NCBI RefSeq assembly: GCF_016428915.1
Contig: NZ_JAELTP010000035.1
Span: 1-51,678, forward strand
DNA: 51,678 bases
Source of the DNA: Pandoraea sp. ASV26
GTDB lineage: Bacteria > Pseudomonadota > Gammaproteobacteria > Burkholderiales > Burkholderiaceae
Direction: 5' to 3'
Numbering within the stretch: position 1 is the stretch's first letter; every line of letters begins with the position of its first letter. The notes beneath the pieces are model-generated. The model made no database searches. It was not told the DNA's origin and saw only the letters and a program-made list of their open reading frames with translations. Shown here piece after piece: positions 1 through 10,619 of the stretch. A program made the position numbers and the translations under genes.

Positions 1-134
1 TCCGTCGAGCCGACGAAGAGCGATGAACGCGGCGCAGAGGGCGTCGCGTCGCGGGAGGATTGGGCAGGCGCGTCTTCGGTGGGACGGGACGACCGGGCGG
101 GCAAGCGCGGCATGGAGTATGCGAGGGTGTTCGA

Positions 135-158
135 ATTGTAATGATTGTGATTGTAATG
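135..158. repeat. Direct repeat in AT-rich patch upstream of the hydroxyacid dehydrogenase
   Basis: Two exact copies of ATTGTAATG lie 15 bp apart (135-143 and 150-158) with a partial copy between them. The patch is much more AT-rich than its surroundings and ends about 110 bp before the start codon at 269. It may be a promoter or regulator-binding site. The first 268 bases otherwise hold nothing I recognise as a gene. Confidence 0.4.
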
Positions 159-268
159 CAATTGTTTGTGCCCAAGTCGCGAACTTCATCCGACAGCCGG
201 GCGGGGTGACACCGATCAAGACCTCGCGGCGAGTCCCGCGAGGGGACATGAGGACAGGGGAGGGAGCA

Positions 269-1429
269 ATGCACGCGTTTTCCTGCGTGGATGATTACCG
301 CCGGGCTGCCCGGCGGCGTCTGACGAAGCTGGCGTTCGATTATCTGGAAGGCGGGGCGGAGGACGGCGATGCGCTGCGCCGCAATCGCGATGCGTTCGGG
401 CAGTGGGGCTTTTCGCCGCGCGTACTGACCGATACGTCGCAGATGTCGAGCGCGACGACTTTCTGGGGGCGTGAGGCGGCCGCCCCGATGGCGGTAGGGC
501 CGACCGGGCTCAATGGGCTGTTCTGGCCACGGGCGGACGAACTGCTTGCGCGGGCGGCGGCCGATGCAGGGTTGCCGTTCGTGCTCTCGACGGCGTCGAC
601 GTCGTTACTGGAGGACGTCCGCGCCGCCGTGCCCGACGGCGAACTGTGGCTCCAGCTTTATGTGCAGCAGGATCGGCGCATTGCCGAGAGCATGATGCGC
701 CGTGCGCGCGAGGCCGGCTTTCGCACGTTGCTGCTCACGGTCGACACGCCCGTGCACGGCAAGCGCGATCACGACACGCGCAACGGCTTCAAGCTGCCGT
801 TGCGCTTCACCCCGCGGCTGGTGGCGGACTGCATGCGGCATCCGCACTGGAGTTGGCAGATGCTGACCCACGGTGCGCCGCAACTGCGCAACATCGCCCA
901 AAGCGTGGGCGAGCGTGCCGATCTGGCGCGTCATGCGGCGATGCTGAGCCGTCAGATGGATCTGTCGCTCGGTTGGGATGATCTGGCCTGGGTGCGACGC
1001 CACTGGCCGGGCGAAGTGCTCGTCAAAGGCATTCAGACGGTGGATGACGCGCGGCTGGCGCAGGCGCATGGCGCCGATGGCATCGTCGTCTCGAATCATG
1101 GCGGGCGGCAGTTGGGCAGCACGCTCGCGCCGCTCGAAGTGCTGCCGCCGATCGTCGAGGCGCTCAATGCCGGCGGCGCCGGGATGGCGGTGTTCGTCGA
1201 TGGCGGCGTGCGGCGCGGTGCCGACGTGGCCAAGGCGGTCGCGTTGGGCGCCAGGGGCGTGCTGCTTGGCCGGGCGCCGTTGTACGGTGTGGCGGCGTGC
1301 GGCGGGGCGGGTGCGGCCGGGGTGCTCGCGCTGCTGCTCGGCGAGTTGCGCACGACGATGCAACTGCTGGGCTGCGCACAGGTGGGTCAGCTCACGCCGC
1401 AGCGGCTTGCGCGCCTGCCGGCCCTGTAA
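269..1429 (+). CDS. FMN-dependent alpha-hydroxy acid dehydrogenase (lactate/mandelate dehydrogenase type)
   Basis: 386 residues, a normal length for the FMN-dependent 2-hydroxyacid oxidase family, which oxidises L-2-hydroxyacids to 2-oxoacids. The N-terminal part has the usual tyrosine in FDYLEGGAEDGDALRRNRDAF. The flavin-barrel motif SNHGGRQL at residues 275-282 carries the presumed catalytic His277, and VFVDGGVRRGADVAKA (308-323) is the C-terminal phosphate-binding part. The residue after the SNHGGRQL motif is Gly where many members have Asp. The substrate cannot be told from sequence; (S)-mandelate or L-lactate are the nearest guesses. The frame stays open upstream to position 23, but that stretch is low-complexity. 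The ATG at 269 follows a strong purine-rich ribosome site (AGGGGAGGGAG). It stands alone, ahead of ppa. Confidence 0.88.
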   Translation: MHAFSCVDDYRRAARRRLTKLAFDYLEGGAEDGDALRRNRDAFGQWGFSPRVLTDTSQMSSATTFWGREAAAPMAVGPTGLNGLFWPRADELLARAAADAGLPFVLSTASTSLLEDVRAAVPDGELWLQLYVQQDRRIAESMMRRAREAGFRTLLLTVDTPVHGKRDHDTRNGFKLPLRFTPRLVADCMRHPHWSWQMLTHGAPQLRNIAQSVGERADLARHAAMLSRQMDLSLGWDDLAWVRRHWPGEVLVKGIQTVDDARLAQAHGADGIVVSNHGGRQLGSTLAPLEVLPPIVEALNAGGAGMAVFVDGGVRRGADVAKAVALGARGVLLGRAPLYGVAACGGAGAAGVLALLLGELRTTMQLLGCAQVGQLTPQRLARLPAL

Positions 1430-1448
1430 GAGGCGTGGGCAAACCCGC

Positions 1449-1454
1449 TATAAT
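1449..1454 (+). promoter_or_regulatory. Candidate -10 box of the ppa promoter
   Basis: A perfect TATAAT lies about 100 bp ahead of the ppa start codon, in the gap after the dehydrogenase gene. No good -35 hexamer is visible at the proper distance, so this is a moderate call. It suggests ppa is transcribed on its own. Confidence 0.5.
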
Positions 1455-1555
1455 GTGGCGCGCCCGATTGCCGTCGGGCGGCGTGGCATCCGGCAGGTTC
1501 GCGGACGTGCACGCCGTGCGGCGGCATGCCCCTTTTCATACACAGGAATGCCATC

Positions 1556-2083
1556 ATGAGCTTCAACCACGTGCCTGCCGGCAAGGACATCCCCAACGAT
1601 TTCAACGTCATCATCGAGATCCCGGCGCAAAGCGATCCGGTGAAGTACGAAGCTGACAAGGATCTGGGTCTGCTGGTCGTTGACCGCTTCATCGGCACGG
1701 GCATGCGTTACCCGGCCAACTACGGCTTCATTCCGCAAACGCTGGCTGGCGACGGCGACCCCGTCGACGCGCTGGTCGTCACGCCGTACCCGCTGCTGGC
1801 CGGTTCGGTCGTTCGCTGCCGTGCACTGGGCATGCTCAACATGACCGACGAGTCGGGCGTGGACGCCAAGCTGGTGGTCGTGCCGGTCGACAAGATCTGC
1901 CCGATGACGGCACACATGAAGTCGCTCGACGACGTGCCGGGTTACCTGAAGGACCAGATCAAGCACTTCTTCGAGAACTACAAGGCGCTCGAGAAGGGCA
2001 AGTGGGTCAAGGTCGAAGGCTGGGAAGGCATCGAAGCCGCCCACAAGGAAATCGTCGACGGCGTGGCCAACGCCAAGAAGTAA
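1556..2083 (+). CDS. ppa: Inorganic pyrophosphatase
   Basis: 175 residues, the size of the soluble family I pyrophosphatases (E. coli enzyme 176). It hydrolyses pyrophosphate to two phosphates in the cytoplasm and pulls biosynthetic reactions forward. The metal-binding signature [10 protein letters not shown] is intact, preceded by [15 protein letters not shown], and the N-terminal VIIEIP and KYE elements are present. The ATG at 1556 is chosen over an in-frame upstream start at 1526 because an AGGA ribosome site sits just ahead and the product then begins [13 protein letters not shown] like its relatives. It is followed closely by a hairpin terminator, so it is probably monocistronic. Confidence 0.97.
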   Translation: MSFNHVPAGKDIPNDFNVIIEIPAQSDPVKYEADKDLGLLVVDRFIGTGMRYPANYGFIPQTLAGDGDPVDALVVTPYPLLAGSVVRCRALGMLNMTDESGVDAKLVVVPVDKICPMTAHMKSLDDVPGYLKDQIKHFFENYKALEKGKWVKVEGWEGIEAAHKEIVDGVANAKK

Positions 2084-2137
2084 GCGACACGAAGTCAGCG
2101 ACTTCCGTCTTGCGGCGTCGCTCGGCGACGCCAGACA

Positions 2138-2166
2138 AACCCGGCCCGGTGCCGGGTTTTTCTTTT
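2138..2166 (+). terminator. Rho-independent terminator after ppa
   Basis: An 8-bp GC-rich stem (AACCCGGC at 2138-2145, GCCGGGTT at 2151-2158) with a 5-nt loop is followed by a T-rich run. It lies 55 bp past the ppa stop codon. Confidence 0.85.
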
Positions 2167-2197
2167 TGGGCGTCGCGCGCCCGGTGGGTTGATGCGT

Positions 2198-2800
2198 CTA
2201 TGGCTTGTGACGTTTGACCATCGCCAGAATGGTCTGCAACAGTTCCGCGCGCGCGTCGTCGGGGGTGATGTCGCCTGCCACGGCGGCGTCGGAGAGCGAA
2301 TCGGCGGCGCCCAGCATGGCCCACATCGCGGGCGCGGAGATGCCCTGCGGTCCGGCGAACGGCGCGAGTATGGCCGCACATTTCCCGAGAAAGGTCTGCT
2401 GGTACTGCCGCTTCACGGCGGCCAGTTCGGCCGAGCCGCTGAGCGCGGCCAGAACGCCCGGGATTTCACGACCTTGCGTCAGCACGCACGTCACATAACT
2501 CGACGCGATAACGCGTGCCTTGTCCTGCAAGGTCGGTTTCGCTGCCGCCACGGCACTGTCGAAAATCGCCGTCTGGCGCTCGTCGTAGTCTTGATAGAGC
2601 GCGGCCAGAAGTCCATTGCGTGTGCCGAAGTGGTCATACACCACCGGCTTCGTGACCCCCGCCGCCTCGGCCAGACGCCCTAGCGTCAGGGCATCGGTGC
2701 CTTCGTCGCCGATGAGTGTCCACGCCACATCGAGCAACTGTCGTGTGCGGGCTTCGCGGGGCATGCGGCGGCGTGGTGAGGCGTCGGCGGCTGGGCTCAT
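2198..2800 (-). CDS. TetR/AcrR family transcriptional regulator
   Basis: 200 residues. The N-terminal region is a TetR-type helix-turn-helix: an arginine-rich lead, TRQLLDVAWTLIGDEGTDAL, then TLGRLAEAAGVTKPVVYDHF, followed by a variable ligand-binding domain. It starts 22 bp after the stop of the quinone reductase gene on the same strand, so the two are very likely co-transcribed and the regulator probably represses its own operon through the operator-like repeats at 3467-3495. The ATG at 2800 is preferred to upstream in-frame starts, since those would run into the neighbouring gene. The inducer is unknown; quinones or electrophiles would be typical for such a partner enzyme. Confidence 0.9.
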   Translation of the reverse strand: MSPAADASPRRRMPREARTRQLLDVAWTLIGDEGTDALTLGRLAEAAGVTKPVVYDHFGTRNGLLAALYQDYDERQTAIFDSAVAAAKPTLQDKARVIASSYVTCVLTQGREIPGVLAALSGSAELAAVKRQYQQTFLGKCAAILAPFAGPQGISAPAMWAMLGAADSLSDAAVAGDITPDDARAELLQTILAMVKRHKP

Positions 2801-2822
2801 GGGCAAGGCAGTACCTATAGGA

Positions 2823-3440
2823 TCAGGATCGGGAGGCGCCGGCGAAGACCTTCTGACCGATGGCCCGCGCCGTTTCAAGATGCGCCTCAGGGTAGCCGGT
2901 GTCGGAGGCCAAGAGCAACTCGGATGTGACGACCTGCGCGCCGCAGTAGCCGAAAATCCCATGGTCGATCTGGGTTTTCATCGCGCCGAAGTAGCCGTGC
3001 CGGGCCATGGTGCGTTGGTCGGCGCCGCCGATGGCCACAAGATGCACGCGCAGACGTTGCAGCTTCTTCACCACCTTGCCGTCTTCCCCGTCGTCATAGG
3101 CCCAGCCCTGTGTGAATACGCGATCGATCCATCCCTTGAGCAACGCGGGGAACGACCACCAGTAGATCGGGTAGACGAGAACGAGGGCGTCGGCCCGGTC
3201 GATTCGGGCGTGCTCGGCAGCAACGTCGGCGCTCGCCGCTTGCGTCTTCTGGAAGAGCGCCAGATCGGCCGCAGCGAACCGCGGGTCGAAGCCTTCCGCC
3301 GCCAGATCGGCAATCTCCACGGAGTGCGGGGCGTGCCGATGTTGTGGCGGCGCAGCGGTAATCCCCTCGGCCACGTGCGCAGCAATAGCGTGGGTCAGCG
3401 AATGGGGATCGGGATGTGCGACGACGACGAGTGCATGCAT
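2823..3440 (-). CDS. NAD(P)H-dependent oxidoreductase, flavodoxin-like fold (quinone reductase type)
   Basis: 205 residues of the Flavodoxin_2 family (MdaB/KefF/DT-diaphorase-like), which reduces quinones or other electrophiles with NAD(P)H through FMN. Visible hallmarks are the N-terminal strand and phosphate loop HALVVVAHPDPHSLTHA, the segment LVLVYPIYWWSFPALLKGWIDRVF typical of the flavin site, and GGADQRTMARHGY. The start is set at the ATG at 3440 because AAGGAG lies 9 nt ahead; a TTG start three codons earlier is possible but would sit on that ribosome site. It is the first gene of a two-gene operon with a TetR regulator, so induction by its own substrates is likely. Confidence 0.88.
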   Translation of the reverse strand: MHALVVVAHPDPHSLTHAIAAHVAEGITAAPPQHRHAPHSVEIADLAAEGFDPRFAAADLALFQKTQAASADVAAEHARIDRADALVLVYPIYWWSFPALLKGWIDRVFTQGWAYDDGEDGKVVKKLQRLRVHLVAIGGADQRTMARHGYFGAMKTQIDHGIFGYCGAQVVTSELLLASDTGYPEAHLETARAIGQKVFAGASRS

Positions 3441-3466
3441 GACGGACAACTCCTTGGAAATTAATA

Positions 3467-3495
3467 TACCAATGGTAACTTACTTTTGGTAAGTT
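3467..3495. promoter_or_regulatory. Paired inverted repeats, likely TetR operator
   Basis: Two palindromes lie just upstream of the quinone reductase gene: TACCA-A-TGGTA (3467-3477) and AACTTAC-N5-GTAAGTT (3477-3495). They share the core GGTAA. Position, symmetry and the adjacent TetR gene suggest the repressor's binding site. The same stretch precedes the divergent acyltransferase gene. Confidence 0.6.
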
Positions 3496-3617
3496 GCGTT
3501 TTGTCACATCGGCGGCCTGAAGACGACGGCGAGTTCGGCGACAATGTTGGCCAGTGGCAGGAGTTCCATGCTGGCGGGTGCTGTGGTGTAGCCGCCGGTT
3601 CGCAGACGAGGTGTGAT

Positions 3618-4754
3618 GTGAGCAGCGACGCAGTCATCCGTGTAGTGCAATCGATTGAAGACGTACCGGCCGACGCATGGGATGCGCTCGCGGGCAGCAA
3701 CCCCTTCTTGCAGCACGCGTTCCTGCATGCCATGCATACGAGCGGGTGTGCGTCCAGGCGCACCGGCTGGCAGCCGGCCTTTCTGCTCATGCATGCCGGC
3801 GACGTGTTGGTGGGCGCCATGCCGCTCTACGTCAAATCGCATTCGCGTGGCGAGTATGTCTTCGATCACGCATGGGCCGACGCGTTCGCGCGCCACGGTC
3901 TGAACTATTACCCGAAGCTGTTGTGCGCCGTGCCGTTCTCGCCGGTGACGGGCCCGCGCCTGCTGGCACGCACGCATGCCGACCGGGTCGCGCTTGCCCG
4001 TGGTGCGATTGCCTTCGCAAAGGAGCTTGAGTTGTCGTCGATCCATGTGCTGTTCACGCACGACGACGACCTGGCGGCGCTCACCGAAGCCGGCTATATG
4101 CTGCGCGAAGGCGTGCAGTTCCATTGGGAGAACGCGGGCTTCGCCACGTTCGACGACTTCCTCGCGCAAATGAATCAGGAAAAGCGCAAGAAGCTCAAGC
4201 AGGACCGTCGACGCGTACGGGACGCCGGGGTGACGTACCGCTGGCTGCGCGGCGCCGAGATCGACGACGCGGCACTCGACTTCTTCTATCAGTGCTACGA
4301 CAACACCTATCGCGAGCACTGGAATGCCCCGTACCTGAGCCGCGCCTTTTTCGGGCAGGTGCATGCGGCGATGCCGGACGCATTGCTGCTCGTCATGGCC
4401 GAGCGCGACGCCGCGCCGTTGGCGTGTGCGCTCAATGTGGTGAGCGGCGACACGATGTACGGACGATATTGGGGCACGACGGATTTCGTCTCCGGCATGC
4501 ACTTCGAGACGTGCTACGCGCAGGGCATCGAGTATTGCATCGCGCATGGGCTGCGCAGTTTCGAGGGGGGCGCACAGGGCGTGCACAAGATGTCGCGCGG
4601 TCTGCTGCCTACCCCCACGTGGTCAGCGCATTGGATTGCCGATCAGCGCTTTGCCGACGCCATTGCCGAGTTTCTCGATTCGGAGACGTCGGCGATGGAC
4701 GAGCACATTGGCGAACTGGAAGCGCATACCCCGTTCAAACGCCCGACGTCCTGA
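3618..4754 (+). CDS. FemAB-like / GNAT-fold acyltransferase (DUF482-like)
   Basis: 378 residues from a GTG start with GAGGTG as ribosome site; the frame is open further up to 3486 but that part lacks family character. Features of the FemAB-like DUF482 proteins are visible: NPFLQHAFLHAMHTSGC near the N-terminus, the PYYPKL-like HGLNYYPKLLCAVPFSPVTG, QMNQEKRKKLKQDRRRV in the middle, and a C-terminal FEGGAQGVHKMSRGLLP. The biochemical role of this family is not settled; members are proposed to transfer acyl or amino-acyl groups. It is followed on the same strand by nadE and glnB after a 159-bp gap. No membrane segment or signal peptide is evident. Confidence 0.75.
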   Translation: MSSDAVIRVVQSIEDVPADAWDALAGSNPFLQHAFLHAMHTSGCASRRTGWQPAFLLMHAGDVLVGAMPLYVKSHSRGEYVFDHAWADAFARHGLNYYPKLLCAVPFSPVTGPRLLARTHADRVALARGAIAFAKELELSSIHVLFTHDDDLAALTEAGYMLREGVQFHWENAGFATFDDFLAQMNQEKRKKLKQDRRRVRDAGVTYRWLRGAEIDDAALDFFYQCYDNTYREHWNAPYLSRAFFGQVHAAMPDALLLVMAERDAAPLACALNVVSGDTMYGRYWGTTDFVSGMHFETCYAQGIEYCIAHGLRSFEGGAQGVHKMSRGLLPTPTWSAHWIADQRFADAIAEFLDSETSAMDEHIGELEAHTPFKRPTS

Positions 4755-4913
4755 GAGTTCGGCGGGCATCGCGCCATCGCGCCATGGCATCGGCGCCCGG
4801 CACGGCGGGGCCTTGCGTAATATACTGGCGAATCTAACGTCCGCCGCTCGCGCCGGGCGGGCCCCAGCCCACCGGCTGCCGCGCCTGCCGACGTCGCGGC
4901 ACCAGGGCGATGC

Positions 4914-7034
4914 ATGGTAGCCGCCGACATGACCAACCGATTTCTCAATCTCTACAATCACGATTTCGCGCGCGTAGCCGTCGGGGTGCCGCAATGCCGC
5001 GTGGCCGATCCCGTCTACAACGCCGCGCAGACCATCGCGCTTGCGAAGCAGGCCGATGCCGCGGGCGCTGTGCTCGTCGCCTTCCCCGAACTGGGCATTC
5101 CCGCCTATAGCTGCGAAGACCTGTTCCAGCAGCGCGCATTGCTCGACGCCTGCGACGCGGCGCTTGCCGACATCGTGGCAGCGAGCCGCGAGTTGGGCGC
5201 CGCGCTCATCGTCGGCATGCCGGTGCGCGTGCAACAGCGTCTGTTCAATTGCGCGGTGGTCGTCGCACGCGGACGCATTCACGGCGTCGTCCCCAAGACA
5301 TATCTGCCGAACTACAGCGAGTTCTACGAAGCCCGTCAGTTCAACGCGGCCGATGATGCCGGCGTCGATACCGTGACGTTGCTCGGCAACGACGTGCCGT
5401 TCGGCGCACTCATCTTCGAAGCGATCGATCAGCCGTTGCTGCGCTTTCATTGCGAGATTTGCGAGGATGTCTGGGTGCCCGTGCCGCCGTCGTCGTTCGC
5501 GGCGCTCGCCGGTGCGACGGTGCTGGTCAATCTGTCGGCATCGAACGTGGTGGTGGGCAAGTCGGCCTATCGTCACCAACTGGTCGGACAGCAGTCGGCG
5601 CGATGCCTTGCCGCGTATCTGTACACCTCGGCCGGGCAGGGGGAGTCGACGACCGATCTCGCGTGGGACGGGCAGGCACTCATCTACGAGAACGGCGACA
5701 TGCTGGCCGAGTCGGCACGCTTTGCCAGCGAGTCGCATCTGATTTATGCGGACGTCGATCTGGAACGGCTCGCGCGTGAGCGCATGCACCAGACGACGTT
5801 CGGCGTGTCGGTGCGTCGTCATGCCGACGAGGTCGCCCGATTCCGCACGATCAAGGTCGATGTCGCGATGCCGCGCGATGCCGAGCTGCCGCTCGATCGC
5901 GCCATCGAGCGCTTCCCGTACGTGCCGTCCGATCCGCGCCGGCGCGACGAGCGGTGCCACGAGGTCTACAACATTCAGGTGCAGGCGCTCATGCAGCGTC
6001 TGGCGTCGTCGAAGATTCAGAAGGTTGTGATCGGCGTGTCAGGCGGCCTCGATTCGACGCACGCGCTGCTCGTGTGCGCGAAGGTCATGGACCGGCTCGG
6101 CTTGCCGCGCACGAACATTCTGGCGTACACGATGCCGGGCTTCGCCACGAGCGAGCGCACGCTGCGTCAGGCACGCGAGTTGATGGACGCGGTCGGGTGC
6201 ACGGCGCGTGAGATCGACATCCGCCCGAGCTGCATGCAGATGTTGAAGGATCTCGATCACCCGTTTGCGAAGGGCGAGGAAGTCTACGACGTCACGTTTG
6301 AAAACGTGCAGGCCGGCGAGCGCACCAATCATCTGTTCCGTCTGGCGAATCATCAGGGCGCGATCGTGATCGGCACGGGCGACCTGAGCGAGCTGGCGCT
6401 CGGATGGTGTACTTACGGTGTGGGCGACCATATGTCCCACTACAACGTGAACGCCAGCGTGCCCAAGACACTCATCATGCACCTCGTGCGATGGGTCGCC
6501 GAGACGGGGCAACTGGGCGGCGCGGCGGCGTCGAAGCCCGTGTCCGTCAAGGGGGGCAAGGAGACCGCGCCGAGTCGCAACGTCCTCATCGATATTCTCG
6601 AGACGGAAATCAGTCCCGAACTGGTGCCGGGCAAAGCGAACGGCGCGCCCGAGCAGCGCACCGAGCATTTCATCGGGCCGTACGAGTTGCAGGACTTCAA
6701 CCTCTATTACACGCTGCGCTTCGGCTATGCCCCGCGCAAGGTGGCGTTCCTCTCGTGGAGTGCCTGGCACGACGCCTCGGCGGGACGCTGGCCCGACGAA
6801 GGGCACCTCGTCCGGAACGCGTACGATCTGGTCGCGATCAAGCGCAACCTGCGCATCTTCCTGGACCGGTTCTTCCGCACGAGCCAGTTCAAGCGGTCGT
6901 GTATTCCGAATGCGCCGAAGGTCGGCACGGGCGGCTCGCTGTCGCCGCGCGGCGACTGGCGTGCGCCGAGCGATTCGGAGTCGGTGGTGTGGCTCGCGGA
7001 CCTGGACACGGTGCCCGACGATCCGCGCGCCTGA
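4914..7034 (+). CDS. nadE: Glutamine-dependent NAD+ synthetase
   Basis: 706 residues, the long two-domain form (actinobacterial homologues about 680). It amidates nicotinic acid adenine dinucleotide to NAD+ with ammonia from glutamine. The N-terminal nitrilase-type glutaminase has the triad Glu59 (AFPELGIP), Lys128 (VPKTYLPNY) and Cys183 (CEICEDVW). The C-terminal ATP pyrophosphatase domain has the P-loop [15 protein letters not shown] and [20 protein letters not shown]. The start may be the ATG at 4914 or the ATG five codons later (4929); neither has a strong ribosome site. glnB follows 112 bp downstream. The linkage suits a glutamine-consuming enzyme beside the nitrogen sensor, but co-regulation is not shown. 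Confidence 0.94.
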   Translation: MVAADMTNRFLNLYNHDFARVAVGVPQCRVADPVYNAAQTIALAKQADAAGAVLVAFPELGIPAYSCEDLFQQRALLDACDAALADIVAASRELGAALIVGMPVRVQQRLFNCAVVVARGRIHGVVPKTYLPNYSEFYEARQFNAADDAGVDTVTLLGNDVPFGALIFEAIDQPLLRFHCEICEDVWVPVPPSSFAALAGATVLVNLSASNVVVGKSAYRHQLVGQQSARCLAAYLYTSAGQGESTTDLAWDGQALIYENGDMLAESARFASESHLIYADVDLERLARERMHQTTFGVSVRRHADEVARFRTIKVDVAMPRDAELPLDRAIERFPYVPSDPRRRDERCHEVYNIQVQALMQRLASSKIQKVVIGVSGGLDSTHALLVCAKVMDRLGLPRTNILAYTMPGFATSERTLRQARELMDAVGCTAREIDIRPSCMQMLKDLDHPFAKGEEVYDVTFENVQAGERTNHLFRLANHQGAIVIGTGDLSELALGWCTYGVGDHMSHYNVNASVPKTLIMHLVRWVAETGQLGGAAASKPVSVKGGKETAPSRNVLIDILETEISPELVPGKANGAPEQRTEHFIGPYELQDFNLYYTLRFGYAPRKVAFLSWSAWHDASAGRWPDEGHLVRNAYDLVAIKRNLRIFLDRFFRTSQFKRSCIPNAPKVGTGGSLSPRGDWRAPSDSESVVWLADLDTVPDDPRA

Positions 7035-7101
7035 GGGCAGTAGAAGGGGCGGGACGGCGCAGCGCTGTCATCGGCGTGCCGCGTCCGGCCCGGTACAATA
7101 G

Positions 7102-7485
<384 letters not shown>

Positions 7486-7555
7486 GGCGGGGTCGGTCGT
7501 TGCTGGTGATGGCAGTGACGACAGGGACCACGGCGACGACGGCGGCAAAATCGAG

Positions 7556-7588
7556 AAGGGCGATGGCTGCGCAAGCGGCGTCGCCCTT
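7556..7588 (+). terminator. Candidate terminator hairpin after glnB
   Basis: An 8-bp stem (AAGGGCGA with TCGCCCTT) encloses a second short stem (GCTGC/GCGGC) closed by a GCAA loop. It lies about 70 bp past the glnB stop. The following T tract is weak, so termination would be imperfect. Confidence 0.5.
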
Positions 7589-7641
7589 TGGCGTTTACCG
7601 GGGCGTCAGGTGAGGCGTTAGGTGAGGCGTGAGGGGGATCG

Positions 7642-8274
7642 TCATGCCTTGAGCCTCACGTCGAACGCCACGGTAAGCAGGCGCACGAAAATCACGGAGA
7701 GCGCGCTGATCGACAGGGTATAGACCGGGTCGAGGTCCGCGTAGGTGAGGGCAATGTAGATCCATCCGCCGATGAAGGCGCACACCGCATAGGGGCGCGT
7801 GTCCCGCAATACCAGCGGCACTTCGTTACAGAGGATGTCGCGAAGCACGCCGCCGCCCACGCCGGTAATCACCCCCATCATGACTGACATGAACGCCGAC
7901 ATGTCGGTCTGCAACGCCAGCGAGGTGCCCGACGCGCTGAAGAACCCCAGACCGATCGCATCCGTAATGAGCAACACCCGCTCAGTGGCCACGCGTGAGA
8001 CGAGCCGCAACACGCCGGACGTCGATAGCGAGAGAACCAGAATGATGACGGTGTACCACTGATGCTGAACCCAGTAGAAGGGGCGGTGGTCGAGCAGCAC
8101 GTCGCGCAGCGTGCCGCCGCCGAAGGCGGTCGCAAAGGCCAGCACGAACGCACCGACCGGGTCGAGGTGCTGCTTGCGGGCTTCAGCGAAACCGGAGATG
8201 GCGCACGACAATACGGCGATGGCCTCCATGACGGCCAGTATCGTATGCAGTTGGGCGCTCATCTCGTGAATCAT
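7642..8274 (-). CDS. TRIC-type cation channel family protein (UPF0126)
   Basis: 210 residues, nearly all hydrophobic, with about seven membrane segments and an internal duplication: the two glycine-rich turns GGGTLRDVLL and GGGVLRDIL are equivalent positions of the two repeats. This is the bacterial trimeric intracellular cation channel family (YicG/UPF0126), thought to conduct monovalent cations across the inner membrane. The ATG at 8274 has AGGA 9 nt upstream; a second ATG at 8262 is also possible. It is last in a minus-strand series trxB, smr, TRIC and may be read through from smr. Confidence 0.87.
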   Translation of the reverse strand: MIHEMSAQLHTILAVMEAIAVLSCAISGFAEARKQHLDPVGAFVLAFATAFGGGTLRDVLLDHRPFYWVQHQWYTVIILVLSLSTSGVLRLVSRVATERVLLITDAIGLGFFSASGTSLALQTDMSAFMSVMMGVITGVGGGVLRDILCNEVPLVLRDTRPYAVCAFIGGWIYIALTYADLDPVYTLSISALSVIFVRLLTVAFDVRLKA

Positions 8275-8371
8275 CGGCGAATCCTGTGAGTGAAACGTCG
8301 TGATCTGTGGCGGTATTGACGGTGCGAAGGCGCCCTCGTCGAAGCGGCGGTGCCCCGCAGGGAAGGGGTGA

Positions 8372-9049
8372 CTACCTGCGCGGCGCCCTCGTCTGCGCCG
8401 CCTGGAGCAATACTACCAGTGCACCACTCCCGCCGTCGCGTCCCTGCGCCTGTGCCCACGCCAGCACTTCGTTCTTTTGCGCCAGCCAGCCCCGGACCTT
8501 GTCCTTGAGCACCGGTTCGCGATTCACCGAGCCGAGGCCCTTGCCATGAATCACGCGCACGCAGCGCAAGCCACGCTTCACGGCGTCGTGCAGGAAGGCA
8601 GAGAGGGCCTCGCGCGCTTCGTCGCGACGCATGCCATGCAGGTCGATCTGCGCTTGCACGACCCATTCCCCGCGTTGCAGCTTGAGCACGGCGTCATAAC
8701 TGATGCCGGGGCGGCGATAGGACAGGCGATCGTCGGTGTCGAGCAGGGCCTCGGGGTCGAATTCGTCCGATAGCGACTCGAAGAGCACGGCCGCTTCGTC
8801 TTCCTGCGTCTGACGCGCGACCGGCTCAGGCAGCTGGCGCGGATGCTCGACGCGATGCTTCGCGACCTTGCTGGGCAGCGGGGCGATGTCGCCGACGCTG
8901 TCGCGGAACACGTTCGCATCGCGCCTGGCTTGCTCGGCGCGTTTGGCGGCGGCCGCACGTTCGGCTTCGCGCGCGGCGGTTTCCTTCGCGAGGGAATCGC
9001 GCAGACTGGCGAGATCACCGAGGCTGAGTTTGGGGAGCTTCTTGCTCAT
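8372..9049 (-). CDS. Smr domain-containing protein
   Basis: 225 residues. The N-terminal half is charged and alanine-rich (KETAAREAERAAAAKRAEQARRD), probably helical and flexible. The C-terminal half is a Smr (MutS2-related) domain: QIDLHGMRRDEAREALSAF with the DLHG motif, then VRVIHGKGLGS with the HGKG motif, and the final ALVVLLQ strand. Smr proteins of this stand-alone proteobacterial type are usually nicking or RNA endonucleases; the role here is not known. It lies between trxB and the TRIC gene on the same strand, with an RNA-hairpin-rich gap from trxB. Confidence 0.88.
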   Translation of the reverse strand: MSKKLPKLSLGDLASLRDSLAKETAAREAERAAAAKRAEQARRDANVFRDSVGDIAPLPSKVAKHRVEHPRQLPEPVARQTQEDEAAVLFESLSDEFDPEALLDTDDRLSYRRPGISYDAVLKLQRGEWVVQAQIDLHGMRRDEAREALSAFLHDAVKRGLRCVRVIHGKGLGSVNREPVLKDKVRGWLAQKNEVLAWAQAQGRDGGSGALVVLLQAAQTRAPRR

Positions 9050-9093
9050 GATCGTGCGAACAAGGACGGTGGACGGGAGGGACAGACGACAAC

Positions 9094-9149
9094 GGCGCCC
9101 TGAGCCTATGAAAGCTCACAAACGCGTGAGCTCTCACGGCGAGGGCGCC
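9094..9149 (-). terminator. Nested hairpin between trxB and the smr gene
   Basis: Outer arms GGCGCCCT (9094-9101) and AGGGCGCC (9142-9149) are perfectly complementary. They enclose an inner hairpin AGCTCAC (9113-9119) with GTGAGCT (9126-9132). It lies downstream of trxB in the minus direction. No T run follows, so it may be a weak terminator, a processing site or a stabiliser of the trxB message. Confidence 0.45.
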
Positions 9150-9168
9150 GCAGCAGGGCGTTCAGCGA

Positions 9169-10619
<1,451 letters not shown>

